NCBI RefSeq assembly: GCF_900107645.1
Contig: NZ_FNQN01000005.1
Location: 112,193-176,192, forward strand
Length of the DNA: 64,000 nucleotides
Direction of reading: 5' to 3'
DNA from: Desulfuromusa kysingii
GTDB lineage: Bacteria > Desulfobacterota > Desulfuromonadia > Desulfuromonadales > Geopsychrobacteraceae
The position numbers and the translations under genes were made by a program. The first letter of the stretch is position 1; the number at the start of each line of letters is the position of its first letter. Shown one piece after another: positions 55,701-64,000 of this stretch. The notes beneath the pieces were generated by a model. The model did not search any database and was not told the DNA's origin. It worked only from the letters and a program-made list of their open reading frames with translations.

Positions 55701-56664
55701 ATCCCCCTCGTCGACAATGGTAAGGTTCGCCGTTGGTTTGTCGAATATGCAAGCCCGGTTGTTGACTGATGCTACCGATGCGGGTCACGGCAAGGGGCAA
55801 ATTTATGTGCTGATCAAGATCCTTCAATGGTGAAGTAAAAACCAGCTCATAATCTTCTCCCCCAGCCAAGGCAAAATCGATGAGCGCTGAATCGTCATCT
55901 AAAAGGCGCTTAAATGCTGCAGAGAGAGGGATAGCGTCCAAATTAAGCTCCGCCCCTACGTTGGAGGCGGCGAGGATATGTCCCAGATCAGCGATGAGTC
56001 CATCTGAAACATCAAGCATCGCGGTTGCTAAATGCCGCTTTGATAGCTCTTGACCTAAAGCTACCCGGGGGGTTGGGGTATGGAAACGTTGCTTTAAGTA
56101 CGCGTCAGGTTGTCGCCCGTGTTGCAGCTGATGCAGGGCAAGAGCGCTATCACCAAGGGAACCTGAAACATAAATCGCATCACCATAGCTGGCCCCTTGC
56201 CGACAGATGGCATCCCCTGTTGGCACCTCTCCTTGCACTGTCACTGAAATCATCAGCGGACCTGGGGAGCCACAGCTGTCGCCACCAGTCAGAACTGCAC
56301 CGTAGGTTTTGATCTCTGCCAAAAACCCGGAGAGAAATTCTTTTATCTCGGTATCGTCAATGGTTTTTGGCCGACCAATCCCCAAGAATACCGATTGTGG
56401 TGTTCCGCCCATGGCCGCAATGTCACTGATGTTAACCGCAGCAGACTTGCGGCCCAGATCAAACATATTGCTCCACTCGCGTTTGAAATGGATATCTTCA
56501 ATCAGCAAGTCGATACTGGTCAGCAGATCCCGATCAGGTTGTTGCGGTTGAATTGAACAGTCATCCCCAATCCCTAGAGCGAGGTGCGCCCCGTTCCCTG
56601 CTTGTTGTTGAATCCAGCGAATCAGTTCAAATTCTTCCAGTCGTTTTTGCTTCGTCAGCGGCAT
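55684..56664 (-). CDS. thiL: Thiamine-monophosphate kinase
   Basis: 326 residues. The N-terminal LGIGDDCSIQ and SIDLLIEDIHF, middle KSAAVNISDIAAMGG and LDVSDGLIADLGHI are the family motifs for ATP, Mg and substrate. It phosphorylates thiamine phosphate to the diphosphate, the cofactor needed among others by IorA. It overlaps cheR, so the chemosensory genes may be read from its promoter. It is the first gene of the - strand run. Confidence 0.93.
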   Translation of the reverse strand: MPLTKQKRLEEFELIRWIQQQAGNGAHLALGIGDDCSIQPQQPDRDLLTSIDLLIEDIHFKREWSNMFDLGRKSAAVNISDIAAMGGTPQSVFLGIGRPKTIDDTEIKEFLSGFLAEIKTYGAVLTGGDSCGSPGPLMISVTVQGEVPTGDAICRQGASYGDAIYVSGSLGDSALALHQLQHGRQPDAYLKQRFHTPTPRVALGQELSKRHLATAMLDVSDGLIADLGHILAASNVGAELNLDAIPLSAAFKRLLDDDSALIDFALAGGEDYELVFTSPLKDLDQHINLPLAVTRIGSISQQPGLHIRQTNGEPYHCRRGGFDHFS

Positions 56665-56816
56665 AAATTTACCCTTTGTTAATTTTTCTTTGCTAATTAT
56701 TATTTTTCTTTCACCTTATGTCAAGGAAAGCCTCCTTGCTGATAGAAAAAGAGCCTCCAGCGATGACTGAAGACCCTTTTTGCTGCCCTCCCGGACTGTA
56801 CAATGGTAGCAGGCGA

Positions 56817-58400
56817 TTATTTAATCTTTGGACCTGCGTGAGTAAAATCAAAATCATGATTGTCGGTGATATATTTTTGAAAGTTTTCAACAAACATTTC
56901 CGCCAATTGTCTAGCTGTTCTATCAAAGCTGTCTTTGTCTTGCCAAGCATTGCGTGGATTCAGAAGATTGGTGTCAACCCCGGTTAGTTTTTTGGGGATA
57001 TCCAACCCAAAAAAGGCTGTTTGTTCAAATTCACAGTGTTTGATGCTGCCATCAAGGATAGCATTGACGCAGGCGCGAGTGCCTTTGATGCTCATCCGCT
57101 TGCCGACACCATAGCTACCACCAACCCAACCAGTATTCACCAAATAAGCACCAACGTTGTGTTCATCGATTTTTTTCCCTAAAAGCTGGGCGTAAACGGT
57201 CGGGTGAAGAGGGAGAAATGCCTCTCCGAAACAGGCAGAAAAGGTTGCCTGAGGTTCGGTAATACCGCGCTCGGTTCCAGCAACCTTGGCTGTATAGCCA
57301 GAGAGGAAGTAATACATGGCTTGTGCTCTGCTCAGTTTTGACACCGGGGGGAGGACACCAAAAGCGTCACAGGTGAGAAAAATGATATTTTGGGGGTGGC
57401 CTGCCATAAGTTTTGGTTCATGGTTTGCAATGTGCTCAATCGGATAAGAGACCCGAGTATTTTCAGTTTTAGAACTATCCGCGTAATCGATAACCCCGTC
57501 TTTGTCATATACGACATTCTCCAGCAAGGCGTTGCGCTTGATGGCGTTGAAAATCTCCGGTTCGCTTTCAGCTGATAAGTCGATCGTTTTTGCATAACAG
57601 CCACCTTCAAAGTTGAAGATGCCAGCATCATCCCAGCCATGCTCATCGTCACCAATCAACTTGCGAGCTGCATCGGTTGACAGGGTCGTTTTTCCGGTGC
57701 CAGAGAGACCAAAAAAGAGGTAGACATCACCATCTTTACCAACATTGGCGCTGCAATGCATGGAGAGAATTTTTTCCAGTGGCAACCAGTAATTCATCAT
57801 TGTAAAGATGCCCTTTTTCATCTCTCCGCCATACCAGGTCCCACCGATAATGGCGATGTTTTTTTCAATGTTAAAGATAACAAAAACTTCAGAGTTCAAG
57901 CCATGCTTCTTCCAGTTCTTGTTCGAGATGCCGGCGGCATTGTAAACAGTAAAATCAGGAGCGAAACCTTCCAATTGGGTAACGCTCGGGCGGATAAACA
58001 TGTTCTTGATAAAGTGAGATTGCCAGGCGATTTCGGTAATAAACCTGATCTTGCGGGTTGTTTCCGGGTTCGCACCACTAAAACCATCTGTAACATAAAT
58101 ATCTTTGCCCGACAGATAATCAACAACGTCAGCGTAAAGTTCATCAAAAATAACTTCAGAAACGGGCTGGTTGATATTGCCCCAGGCAATGTTTCTTTGG
58201 GATGGATCTTGCTGAACGAAATATTTATCCTTGGGTGAGCGACCGGTAAATTTACCGGTATCGACCATCATGGTGCCGTTTGCTGAGAGGGCTCCTTCCT
58301 GGTTTTTGATTTCGTGTGCAAACAATTGATCATAGTCAAGATTGTAGTAAATTTGACCGACATTTTTCAGTCCCAATTCTGTTGCCGTGATCTCTTTCAT
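56817..58400 (-). CDS. pckA: Phosphoenolpyruvate carboxykinase (ATP)
   Basis: 527 residues. [26 protein letters not shown] carries the kinase phosphate loop and metal-binding Asp, and [15 protein letters not shown] and [14 protein letters not shown] are other hallmarks. It converts oxaloacetate and ATP to PEP, or the reverse. The ATG at 58400 ([11 protein letters not shown]) is preferred to one eight codons upstream, which has no ribosome site. Single gene. Confidence 0.95.
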   Translation of the reverse strand: MKEITATELGLKNVGQIYYNLDYDQLFAHEIKNQEGALSANGTMMVDTGKFTGRSPKDKYFVQQDPSQRNIAWGNINQPVSEVIFDELYADVVDYLSGKDIYVTDGFSGANPETTRKIRFITEIAWQSHFIKNMFIRPSVTQLEGFAPDFTVYNAAGISNKNWKKHGLNSEVFVIFNIEKNIAIIGGTWYGGEMKKGIFTMMNYWLPLEKILSMHCSANVGKDGDVYLFFGLSGTGKTTLSTDAARKLIGDDEHGWDDAGIFNFEGGCYAKTIDLSAESEPEIFNAIKRNALLENVVYDKDGVIDYADSSKTENTRVSYPIEHIANHEPKLMAGHPQNIIFLTCDAFGVLPPVSKLSRAQAMYYFLSGYTAKVAGTERGITEPQATFSACFGEAFLPLHPTVYAQLLGKKIDEHNVGAYLVNTGWVGGSYGVGKRMSIKGTRACVNAILDGSIKHCEFEQTAFFGLDIPKKLTGVDTNLLNPRNAWQDKDSFDRTARQLAEMFVENFQKYITDNHDFDFTHAGPKIK

Positions 58401-58607
58401 CTCGGTTATCTTCTTTCTCTGCATTTAATAAGTGTTTTAAATGATAATTTACACGATAAAAAAGGGGCGAAACAGGTTACCACTGTTTTTAAGCGTAATT
58501 ACCTTTATGAGATAAATTGTATCTTAATAGTAAACAATAAACAATGGGTGTGGATGACCGGCAATCTCTAGACTTTTATGCAAGGGTAAAATTGTGGCTT
58601 GGTGGAT

Positions 58608-60764
58608 TTAAACAAGCTGTTGCTTAAGTCGTTGTAATGCTGTTTGCGCCTCGATGAAGCGGTATTCTTGGATCAGGTTTCTTAGCATCTGGACTTGTCT
58701 GTTCAGGGGGGCAGGCCATTGCCTGTCTGCTAATGATAGAGCTATTTTTTGGCATGAGATGGCTTGCAGTTGATGAAGAGGTTCTTCAAGCTGATGGATG
58801 ATGGTTACAAGTTCGGATATATCCCCCAATGGTAACGCTGAAGAGATCTCTTCTTGGGGTAAATTCTCCGAGGTAACAGGATGATCAATGGTCGTCGTTA
58901 CGGACTTTTGAAAGGTTAAGCAAAAACTGAACCGACTCCCATGGCCAAGGGTGCTTTCAAGTGTCAACTCGCCACCTAATTGCTGACAGATCTTCTGTAC
59001 GATGGTCAGGCCGAGACCGGTCCCACCATAAGCGCGGGTCTTAGAGCCGTCGCCTTGGTAAAAGGGTTGAAATATCTTCTCTTTTTGCGTGTCTGCGATG
59101 CCAATTCCCTTATCGGTTACAGCGAATTCGAGCGTAGCAGTGTTGTTGTTTTGCTCAAGTAGCTGTAGAGATAAGACGACGTCATGGCCAGAGTTAAACT
59201 TTAATGCATTCTCTATGAGTTGATTCAGGGCCCACTCAATTTGTTTGGGGGAGCCTTCCAAACTGTGTGGAAGTTGACTGGATAGATTGACATGCAGTGC
59301 GACGTCATTGTTTTTAGCTTTTCGAGAAAAATTATCTACCACTCGGCGCAATAATTTTTCAGGATTAAATTCTTCAACTGCCAATGCAGCGACTGACTGT
59401 GATTCCATGTTGGCAATCAGTAAAATATCATCGATCAGGGACAACAAATCTTTCGATGAGAGATTGATTTTATCGATATAGTTCTGCTGTTGCTGATTTA
59501 ATGACGTTTCACTCAATAACCGACCCAATCCCATGATCGTGTTCATCGGCGTCCGGATCTCATGACTCATGTTGTTAAGAAACTCTGTTTTTGAGCGTGA
59601 TGATTCTTCGGCAACCAGACGAGCCTGCTGCGTTTTTACCTCTTTCTTTTGGGTTTTGAGCAGTTCCTGTTGAAGTTGGGTTGTGACCAGTTTCAGGGCG
59701 TAATACATCAAGACTTCAATGACGATAAAGAGTAGAGCACCATAGAAAATCAGAAAGGCAACATGGTCATGAAAGGCAGCAATTTTGTCACTGACCTCTT
59801 GCCAGACGACCACCAATCCCGCGTCTGCAACGGTAGAATCCTGCTCTCCATGAAAATCACGCAGTGGAAAAGAGATAACGTTGTAGGAACTCTCACCATC
59901 CTGAAGAAGATGTTGCCCAGAAGAGAGAATCGTTTCCGAAAAAGATTTGTGAGTTAAGTACTTTTCGATAGCGGGCGAGGTGGTTCCTTCGACGCGATAG
60001 CCTTTTATAAAGGGGCGCTGTTTGAGGAGTTTATCCAAAAATTCGGGCCAGAGGTTTGTCTCAAGGTGTTCCTTGGTAAGGAGCACGGCTACCTCTTGCG
60101 ACGGACGGGCACTGTGAAAACGGGAAAGGGTCGTGGCAAAAGAAGTTTCAGCTTCTAGGGCGCCCAGATGGATTCGTTCGTGGCTGATGCTGTCTGTCGC
60201 ATACATGGGGGCAACACCACGAATGCCAGACACAATCCGACCGGTTTCAAATCCGGTGATATCTTTTTGTTCTGCATTGGCGGCGACAACGGTGAAGCGG
60301 ATATTATCCATGCGATCGCCATATCTTTCGTTATGGTAGACGCGTAAAAAGCTTAAAGAACCCGGTTCAAAATGGAAGTGGAGTTGCCGGAAACCAAACT
60401 TGTCGGCCAAAATTTGTTGACTGCCTTGGACATATTCTAGCAGGGATTGTCTGACCTGATTGGCCAGTTCATCTCCTGTACTACCTCCCGAAAGTGCAAC
60501 GGCTTTCTTGCCCAGGAGGAATAACTGTTGCACTTTCTGATCCTGGGCAATAAATGTTGCGATCTGCAACATGTTGATTTCGGTTGCTTGCTGTTCGCCC
60601 CTGAATGCATCTTCTGCCTCACTTGCTGCGGTCTTAAATTCATCCAGGAGGCGCTGATGATCCATCAGCGAATAGAACCAGACATAAGTTGTCATTGCAG
60701 ACAGTAGAACTAGACTGAGGAGTAGAAATATTTTTAGACGGACATTCATGTGATATATACTCAT
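58608..60764 (-). CDS. Sensor histidine kinase with a dCache-type periplasmic domain
   Basis: 718 residues. One N-terminal helix (about 9-30), a periplasmic double-Cache domain of the dCache_3 type (GDRMDNIRFTVVAAN, GFETGRIVSGIRGVAPMY), a second helix (about 333-357), HisKA with His401 (MSHEIRTPMN) and HATPase (ALNQLIENALKF, GTGLGLTIVQKI). A tail of about 100 residues follows, which may be an Hpt-like or docking segment. It sits last in the - strand cluster, 34 bases behind the HD-GYP gene. Confidence 0.88.
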   Translation of the reverse strand: MSIYHMNVRLKIFLLLSLVLLSAMTTYVWFYSLMDHQRLLDEFKTAASEAEDAFRGEQQATEINMLQIATFIAQDQKVQQLFLLGKKAVALSGGSTGDELANQVRQSLLEYVQGSQQILADKFGFRQLHFHFEPGSLSFLRVYHNERYGDRMDNIRFTVVAANAEQKDITGFETGRIVSGIRGVAPMYATDSISHERIHLGALEAETSFATTLSRFHSARPSQEVAVLLTKEHLETNLWPEFLDKLLKQRPFIKGYRVEGTTSPAIEKYLTHKSFSETILSSGQHLLQDGESSYNVISFPLRDFHGEQDSTVADAGLVVVWQEVSDKIAAFHDHVAFLIFYGALLFIVIEVLMYYALKLVTTQLQQELLKTQKKEVKTQQARLVAEESSRSKTEFLNNMSHEIRTPMNTIMGLGRLLSETSLNQQQQNYIDKINLSSKDLLSLIDDILLIANMESQSVAALAVEEFNPEKLLRRVVDNFSRKAKNNDVALHVNLSSQLPHSLEGSPKQIEWALNQLIENALKFNSGHDVVLSLQLLEQNNNTATLEFAVTDKGIGIADTQKEKIFQPFYQGDGSKTRAYGGTGLGLTIVQKICQQLGGELTLESTLGHGSRFSFCLTFQKSVTTTIDHPVTSENLPQEEISSALPLGDISELVTIIHQLEEPLHQLQAISCQKIALSLADRQWPAPLNRQVQMLRNLIQEYRFIEAQTALQRLKQQLV

Positions 60765-60798
60765 TTGATCGGTTTCATTTGCAAGTTACCGTGCAGTT

Positions 60799-61866
60799 TT
60801 AATCGTCAAACTTCAGTGCAATCGCATGAAACTGATGATGAATTTTTTGAAAACAGGATAAAATTTGTGGGTCAAAATGGTCTGGATGGGTATAGCCATC
60901 TCCCTCCAAAATAGTTTTAACCGCCACTTCATGACTAAAAGCTTCTTTGTAAGGACGTTTGCTGATCAGCGCGTCATACACATCTGCGATCGTCATCAAG
61001 CGAGCGCCAAGGGGTATTTCGTTCCCTCTGCGGCCATGGGGGTAGCCTGAGCCATCCCATTTCTCATGATGAAATTCTGCGATTTCTGCTGCCGTATGTA
61101 ACAGTTCATTGTCGCCATGGATGGTTTCAGTTCTCTGGATCGCTTCACTGCCAAAGAGGGTATGTTTTTCCATGATAGTGAACTCTTCGGCGGTTAAACG
61201 GCCTGGTTTTAACAGGATTGCATCGGGAATGGCGACCTTGCCGATGTCATGTAATGGGGCTGCCTGGTAGAGAACCTCTAGCATCTGTTTGCTGATCGTT
61301 TGGGTCCCTGTGCTTCTGATCTCTTCGGCAAGTGCGCGGATATAGGACTTGGTCCGCTGAATATGGCTGCCGGTTTCTGGATCTCGGTACTCCGCCATGA
61401 TCGCCATACTGGCAATGGTGGCTTCTTGTGCATGGGCCAGCTGTTCTGTTCTGAGAGAAACTTGCTCTTCCAGATAATCCCGATAACCTTTCAGTTCCAG
61501 CTGAATTCTCACCCGTGCTTTGACGATTGCAGGATCAAACGGCTTGGTGATGTAGTCTTCGGCGCCAAGGGAAAGACCCTTGGCCTGCTCGGAATTCTCT
61601 GCCAGAGCGGTGAGAAAGATGATGCCGATCCCACGGGTTCTGCTCGAGCTCTTCAAACGGGTACAGACTTCATAGCCATCCATCCCTGGCATCATGATGT
61701 CCAGCAGGACCAGATCGGGTAGGGGGTTTTGTTGCAGCGATTGCAGTGCCGTTTCGCCATCAACGGCAACACGCAGATCATATTCTTCGCCCAGAACTGC
61801 TATCAGCGTATCAATGTTTGAACAGGTATCATCAACGATCAGGATCTGGTGTTTTCGCTCACCCAC
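60799..61866 (-). CDS. Response regulator with HD-GYP phosphodiesterase domain
   Basis: 355 residues starting with GTG directly after the stop of the hybrid kinase gene (GGAGAG ribosome site). N-terminal receiver (VDDTCSN, LLDIMMPGMDG, TKPFDP), then HD-GYP with HDIGKVAIPDAILLKPGRL and HHEKWDGSGYPHG. It probably degrades cyclic di-GMP when phosphorylated, likely by one of the flanking kinases. Confidence 0.93.
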   Translation of the reverse strand: MGERKHQILIVDDTCSNIDTLIAVLGEEYDLRVAVDGETALQSLQQNPLPDLVLLDIMMPGMDGYEVCTRLKSSSRTRGIGIIFLTALAENSEQAKGLSLGAEDYITKPFDPAIVKARVRIQLELKGYRDYLEEQVSLRTEQLAHAQEATIASMAIMAEYRDPETGSHIQRTKSYIRALAEEIRSTGTQTISKQMLEVLYQAAPLHDIGKVAIPDAILLKPGRLTAEEFTIMEKHTLFGSEAIQRTETIHGDNELLHTAAEIAEFHHEKWDGSGYPHGRRGNEIPLGARLMTIADVYDALISKRPYKEAFSHEVAVKTILEGDGYTHPDHFDPQILSCFQKIHHQFHAIALKFDD

Positions 61867-64000
61867 TTAATTCTCTCCTCTATCTAAAAGGTTTTGTACC
61901 AACTCAGCCGCCAATTTAAATTGATAACGACTAATCAGATCCTCGAGTTGGAACAACGAATCATGGTACTCTTCCGGCCAAGTGTTCTCTTGCATCTTAA
62001 TCAGTAAAGGGGTGACCCCATGCGCTTGTAGCTGAGTTAATGGCGAGAGCATTTGCTCTAAAAGTGCATGCAGCTCGATTTTTGCGTCAGATGATTCATG
62101 CTTGTCTGTAGCCGGTTGTCTTAATGTCGGTAGCTCTTGTAATAAATGTAAGAATTTTCTGTGTTCTGCAAGCATGGGTTCTAGCGCTGAGAGGGGCTGT
62201 TTCTTTCTCAACTGTTCTTCGAGTTCTCCCGCGAGTTGGTAAAGGTGGGTGGCTCCCAGGCTTCCAGCAACTCCTTTTAGGGAATGGACCCGAAGGAGTG
62301 ATTCTTTATGGCGTTTTTGTCTCAGCTCTCGTTCTAGCTCTTGCTCTGTTGTTGCATATTGCTTCACATATTTGCTTAACAGATCAAGGTAGAGTTGTTG
62401 GTTGCCTACGACGCGATGGATTCCAGCTATGACGTCAATCCCTGGAAGGGCCGCCTGCAGATCCGGAAATTCGGACGAGAGTTGTTGTTTCGATCCGGGC
62501 AGCGTTGCCGGGGCCTCTCCCGGGAGCCAACGGAGCAGTTCCGCATATAACGTGTCAAGCTCGATGGGTTTGGTAATGTGACTGTTCATCCCGGCTGCCA
62601 GACTTTCGGCATGGTGTTCATCCAAAGAGTGGGCCGTCATGGCAATGATCGGCAAGTCATGGGTTTCTTTCGTGTCCAACGCTCTGATCGCCCGTGTTGC
62701 GCTTAATCCATCGAGTTCTGGCATTTGTATGTCCATCAGTACCAGGTCAAAGTCTTCGCTTTTCACTTTATTGACCGCTTCAAGACCATTTTTCGCTTCA
62801 CAGACGGTGAGTCCAACATTTTCCAGTAAAGCACGGCCTAATTCACGACCCATTTCATTGTCATCAACCAGAAGCACTTTCATTTGTTGCCAGGCAGCAG
62901 GTCGTTCCGGTGCGAAGAGACGTGATTTTGGAGGTGGTTCTCTTTCGCTAACTATTGCCTTGAGCAAATCAGAGGGGCTCGCCGGGATGGAGAGAACCTC
63001 AGTCAAGTCCAGAGAGGCCAGTTGTCTAGAGATGTCGGCAATATCGGCAGGGTTGGCCATCAGGATTTTTTTCACAGTGGGAGCGTTGACTGTTGTCAAA
63101 TATTTGGAAAATTCGAGCCCTGACATGTCCTCAAGATACATGCCGATCAGGAGATACAGGTACGGAGTGCTTTGTTCTTTGGCATTGTTCAATTGTATCA
63201 ACGCATCACTGGATGAGGCGACAGCATCGACCTTGAATTGCATCGCTTCAAGCATCGGTGGGAGAATTTTGTTGCAGTCAGGGCAGGAATTGGCAACCAA
63301 TATGGAGGTTCCCTGAAGTTCGCTCCTAGGTTGCAGGTATGCTTGTTCCTGGTTGGCTGTCGGGTCAATCTTGAAAGGGAGCTCAAAGTAAAAAGTACTC
63401 CCTTGTCCCGGCGTGCTCTCTACGCAGATCTCTCCGCCCATTAACTGACAGAGTTGTTGACATAAGGCCAAACCGAGGCCGCTACCACCCTGTTCACGAG
63501 TTGTAGAGTTGTCAACCTGGACGAATGGCTGAAAAATTGTCTTCATCTGCTCTGTTGTTATACCTATCCCTGTATCTGTAACGCTGAAAGCTAACCTGAC
63601 GAAGTTTTCTGCTGTTTCGACCAAGTCGATCTTCAGGGTGGCGCTCCCCTGAGGGGTGAACTTCAGAGCATTACTGAGCAGGTTGTTGAGAATCTGGGTG
63701 ACGCGCAGCGTATCTCCAATGAGGACCGGAGGAATCTCGCGACAGACGTCAACATGTATTTCAACCTTGCGTTTATCTTGTCTAAAGGCTAGCAGCTGGG
63801 CAATACCATAGAATAACTCCTCGGTTTGAAACGGGAGCTCTTTAAGTTTCAGTTGTTTGCCTTCAGAGATTTGTGAAAGGTCGAGAATTCCTGATATCAA
63901 TTCGAGCAATTGTTGGGCAGAAAAGCCGATTTTTTCCAGGTAATTTCTTTGTGTGCTGGAATTCTCCATCCCTTGCAGAAGCTTGTTCATACCAATAATG
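61867..64000 (-). CDS. Hybrid histidine kinase, 3' part (5' end outside window)
   Basis: At least 710 residues remain; the gene runs past base 64000, where the codons before the first Met read I-I-G, fitting HisKA text (IIGMNKLL), so the phospho-His is just outside. HATPase (DTGIGITTEQMKTIFQPF, GSGLGLALCQQL), a first receiver-like domain with no catalytic residues, an intact receiver (VLLVDDNEMGRELG, DLVLMDIQMPELDG) and a C-terminal Hpt domain (HSLKGVAGSLG) follow. It may feed the HD-GYP regulator downstream. Confidence 0.92.
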   Translation of the reverse strand, partial: IIGMNKLLQGMENSSTQRNYLEKIGFSAQQLLELISGILDLSQISEGKQLKLKELPFQTEELFYGIAQLLAFRQDKRKVEIHVDVCREIPPVLIGDTLRVTQILNNLLSNALKFTPQGSATLKIDLVETAENFVRLAFSVTDTGIGITTEQMKTIFQPFVQVDNSTTREQGGSGLGLALCQQLCQLMGGEICVESTPGQGSTFYFELPFKIDPTANQEQAYLQPRSELQGTSILVANSCPDCNKILPPMLEAMQFKVDAVASSSDALIQLNNAKEQSTPYLYLLIGMYLEDMSGLEFSKYLTTVNAPTVKKILMANPADIADISRQLASLDLTEVLSIPASPSDLLKAIVSEREPPPKSRLFAPERPAAWQQMKVLLVDDNEMGRELGRALLENVGLTVCEAKNGLEAVNKVKSEDFDLVLMDIQMPELDGLSATRAIRALDTKETHDLPIIAMTAHSLDEHHAESLAAGMNSHITKPIELDTLYAELLRWLPGEAPATLPGSKQQLSSEFPDLQAALPGIDVIAGIHRVVGNQQLYLDLLSKYVKQYATTEQELERELRQKRHKESLLRVHSLKGVAGSLGATHLYQLAGELEEQLRKKQPLSALEPMLAEHRKFLHLLQELPTLRQPATDKHESSDAKIELHALLEQMLSPLTQLQAHGVTPLLIKMQENTWPEEYHDSLFQLEDLISRYQFKLAAELVQNLLDRGEN

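Noticed and set aside
61300-61722. Open frame of 140 codons on the + strand within the HD-GYP gene
   Set aside because: Antisense of the receiver and helix sequence; no ribosome site.
62639-63316. Open frame of 225 codons on the + strand within the hybrid kinase gene
   Set aside because: Antisense of conserved receiver sequence and Ser-rich low-complexity translation; shadow.

Overview
The window reads as chromosomal DNA of an anaerobic, respiring Gram-negative bacterium, most likely a member of the Desulfuromonadales/Desulfuromonadia (former Deltaproteobacteria). This placement is an inference from gene content: a membrane-anchored seven-heme cytochrome c next to a b-type cytochrome, indolepyruvate:ferredoxin oxidoreductase, ATP-type PEP carboxykinase, HD-GYP and chemosensory signalling, LolA and RNase R. 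No phage, transposon, integrase or CRISPR array was seen.

Layout. 1-3.2 kb: the tail of a membrane protein, then a + strand electron-transfer operon (membrane-tethered receiver protein, small membrane protein, seven-heme cytochrome c with an EF-hand loop, cytochrome b561-like subunit). 3.2-22.1 kb: an aromatic amino acid island, mostly on the - strand. It holds a LivK-type binding protein, gltBD, a LivF ATPase fused to phenylacetate-CoA ligase (PaaK), livG, livM, iorBA, livH, a + strand trpR, and a trpXYZ-like ABC transporter. Two nearly identical TrpR-type operators lie before livK and in the livH/trpR divergent gap, so uptake and oxidation of aromatic amino acids is probably a tryptophan-sensing regulon. 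22.4-33.5 kb: a mixed housekeeping stretch (CDF transporter, flavoprotein, ModF-like ATPase, LolA, YajQ, RimO, NusG-II protein, Gx transporter, nucleotidyltransferase, DUF445, DUF815, MsrA). 33.6-36.6 kb: a polar amino acid ABC transporter without an ATPase, plus a LEA14-type lipoprotein. 36.7-43.3 kb: a Ugp-type glycerol-phosphate ABC transporter (ATPase divergent) beside an sn-glycerol-1-phosphate dehydrogenase and a DUF2238 membrane protein. 43.3-45.8 kb: RNase R and tRNA-Pro(CGG). 45.8-50.5 kb: a TSUP permease and a ferric-type ABC transporter. 50.8-56.7 kb: a - strand chemosensory cluster (thiL-cheR-mcp-cheW-cheY-cheA) without cheB. 56.8-58.4 kb: pckA. 58.6-64 kb: a two-component cluster (hybrid kinase cut by the window edge, HD-GYP response regulator, dCache-type sensor kinase).

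How the parts work together. In the island, LivKHMGF and TrpXYZ would import aromatic amino acids. An aminotransferase outside the window would make aryl-pyruvates, IorAB would oxidise them to aryl-acetyl-CoA with reduced ferredoxin, and the PaaK domain would interconvert aryl-acetate and its CoA ester. The most unusual points are the LivF-PaaK fusion with a nested PaaK start, the paired TrpR operators with a possibly leaderless short trpR, and the EF-hand inside a multiheme cytochrome. Start codons were chosen by Shine-Dalgarno spacing and family N-termini. No homology search was run, so all family names rest on recognised motifs.
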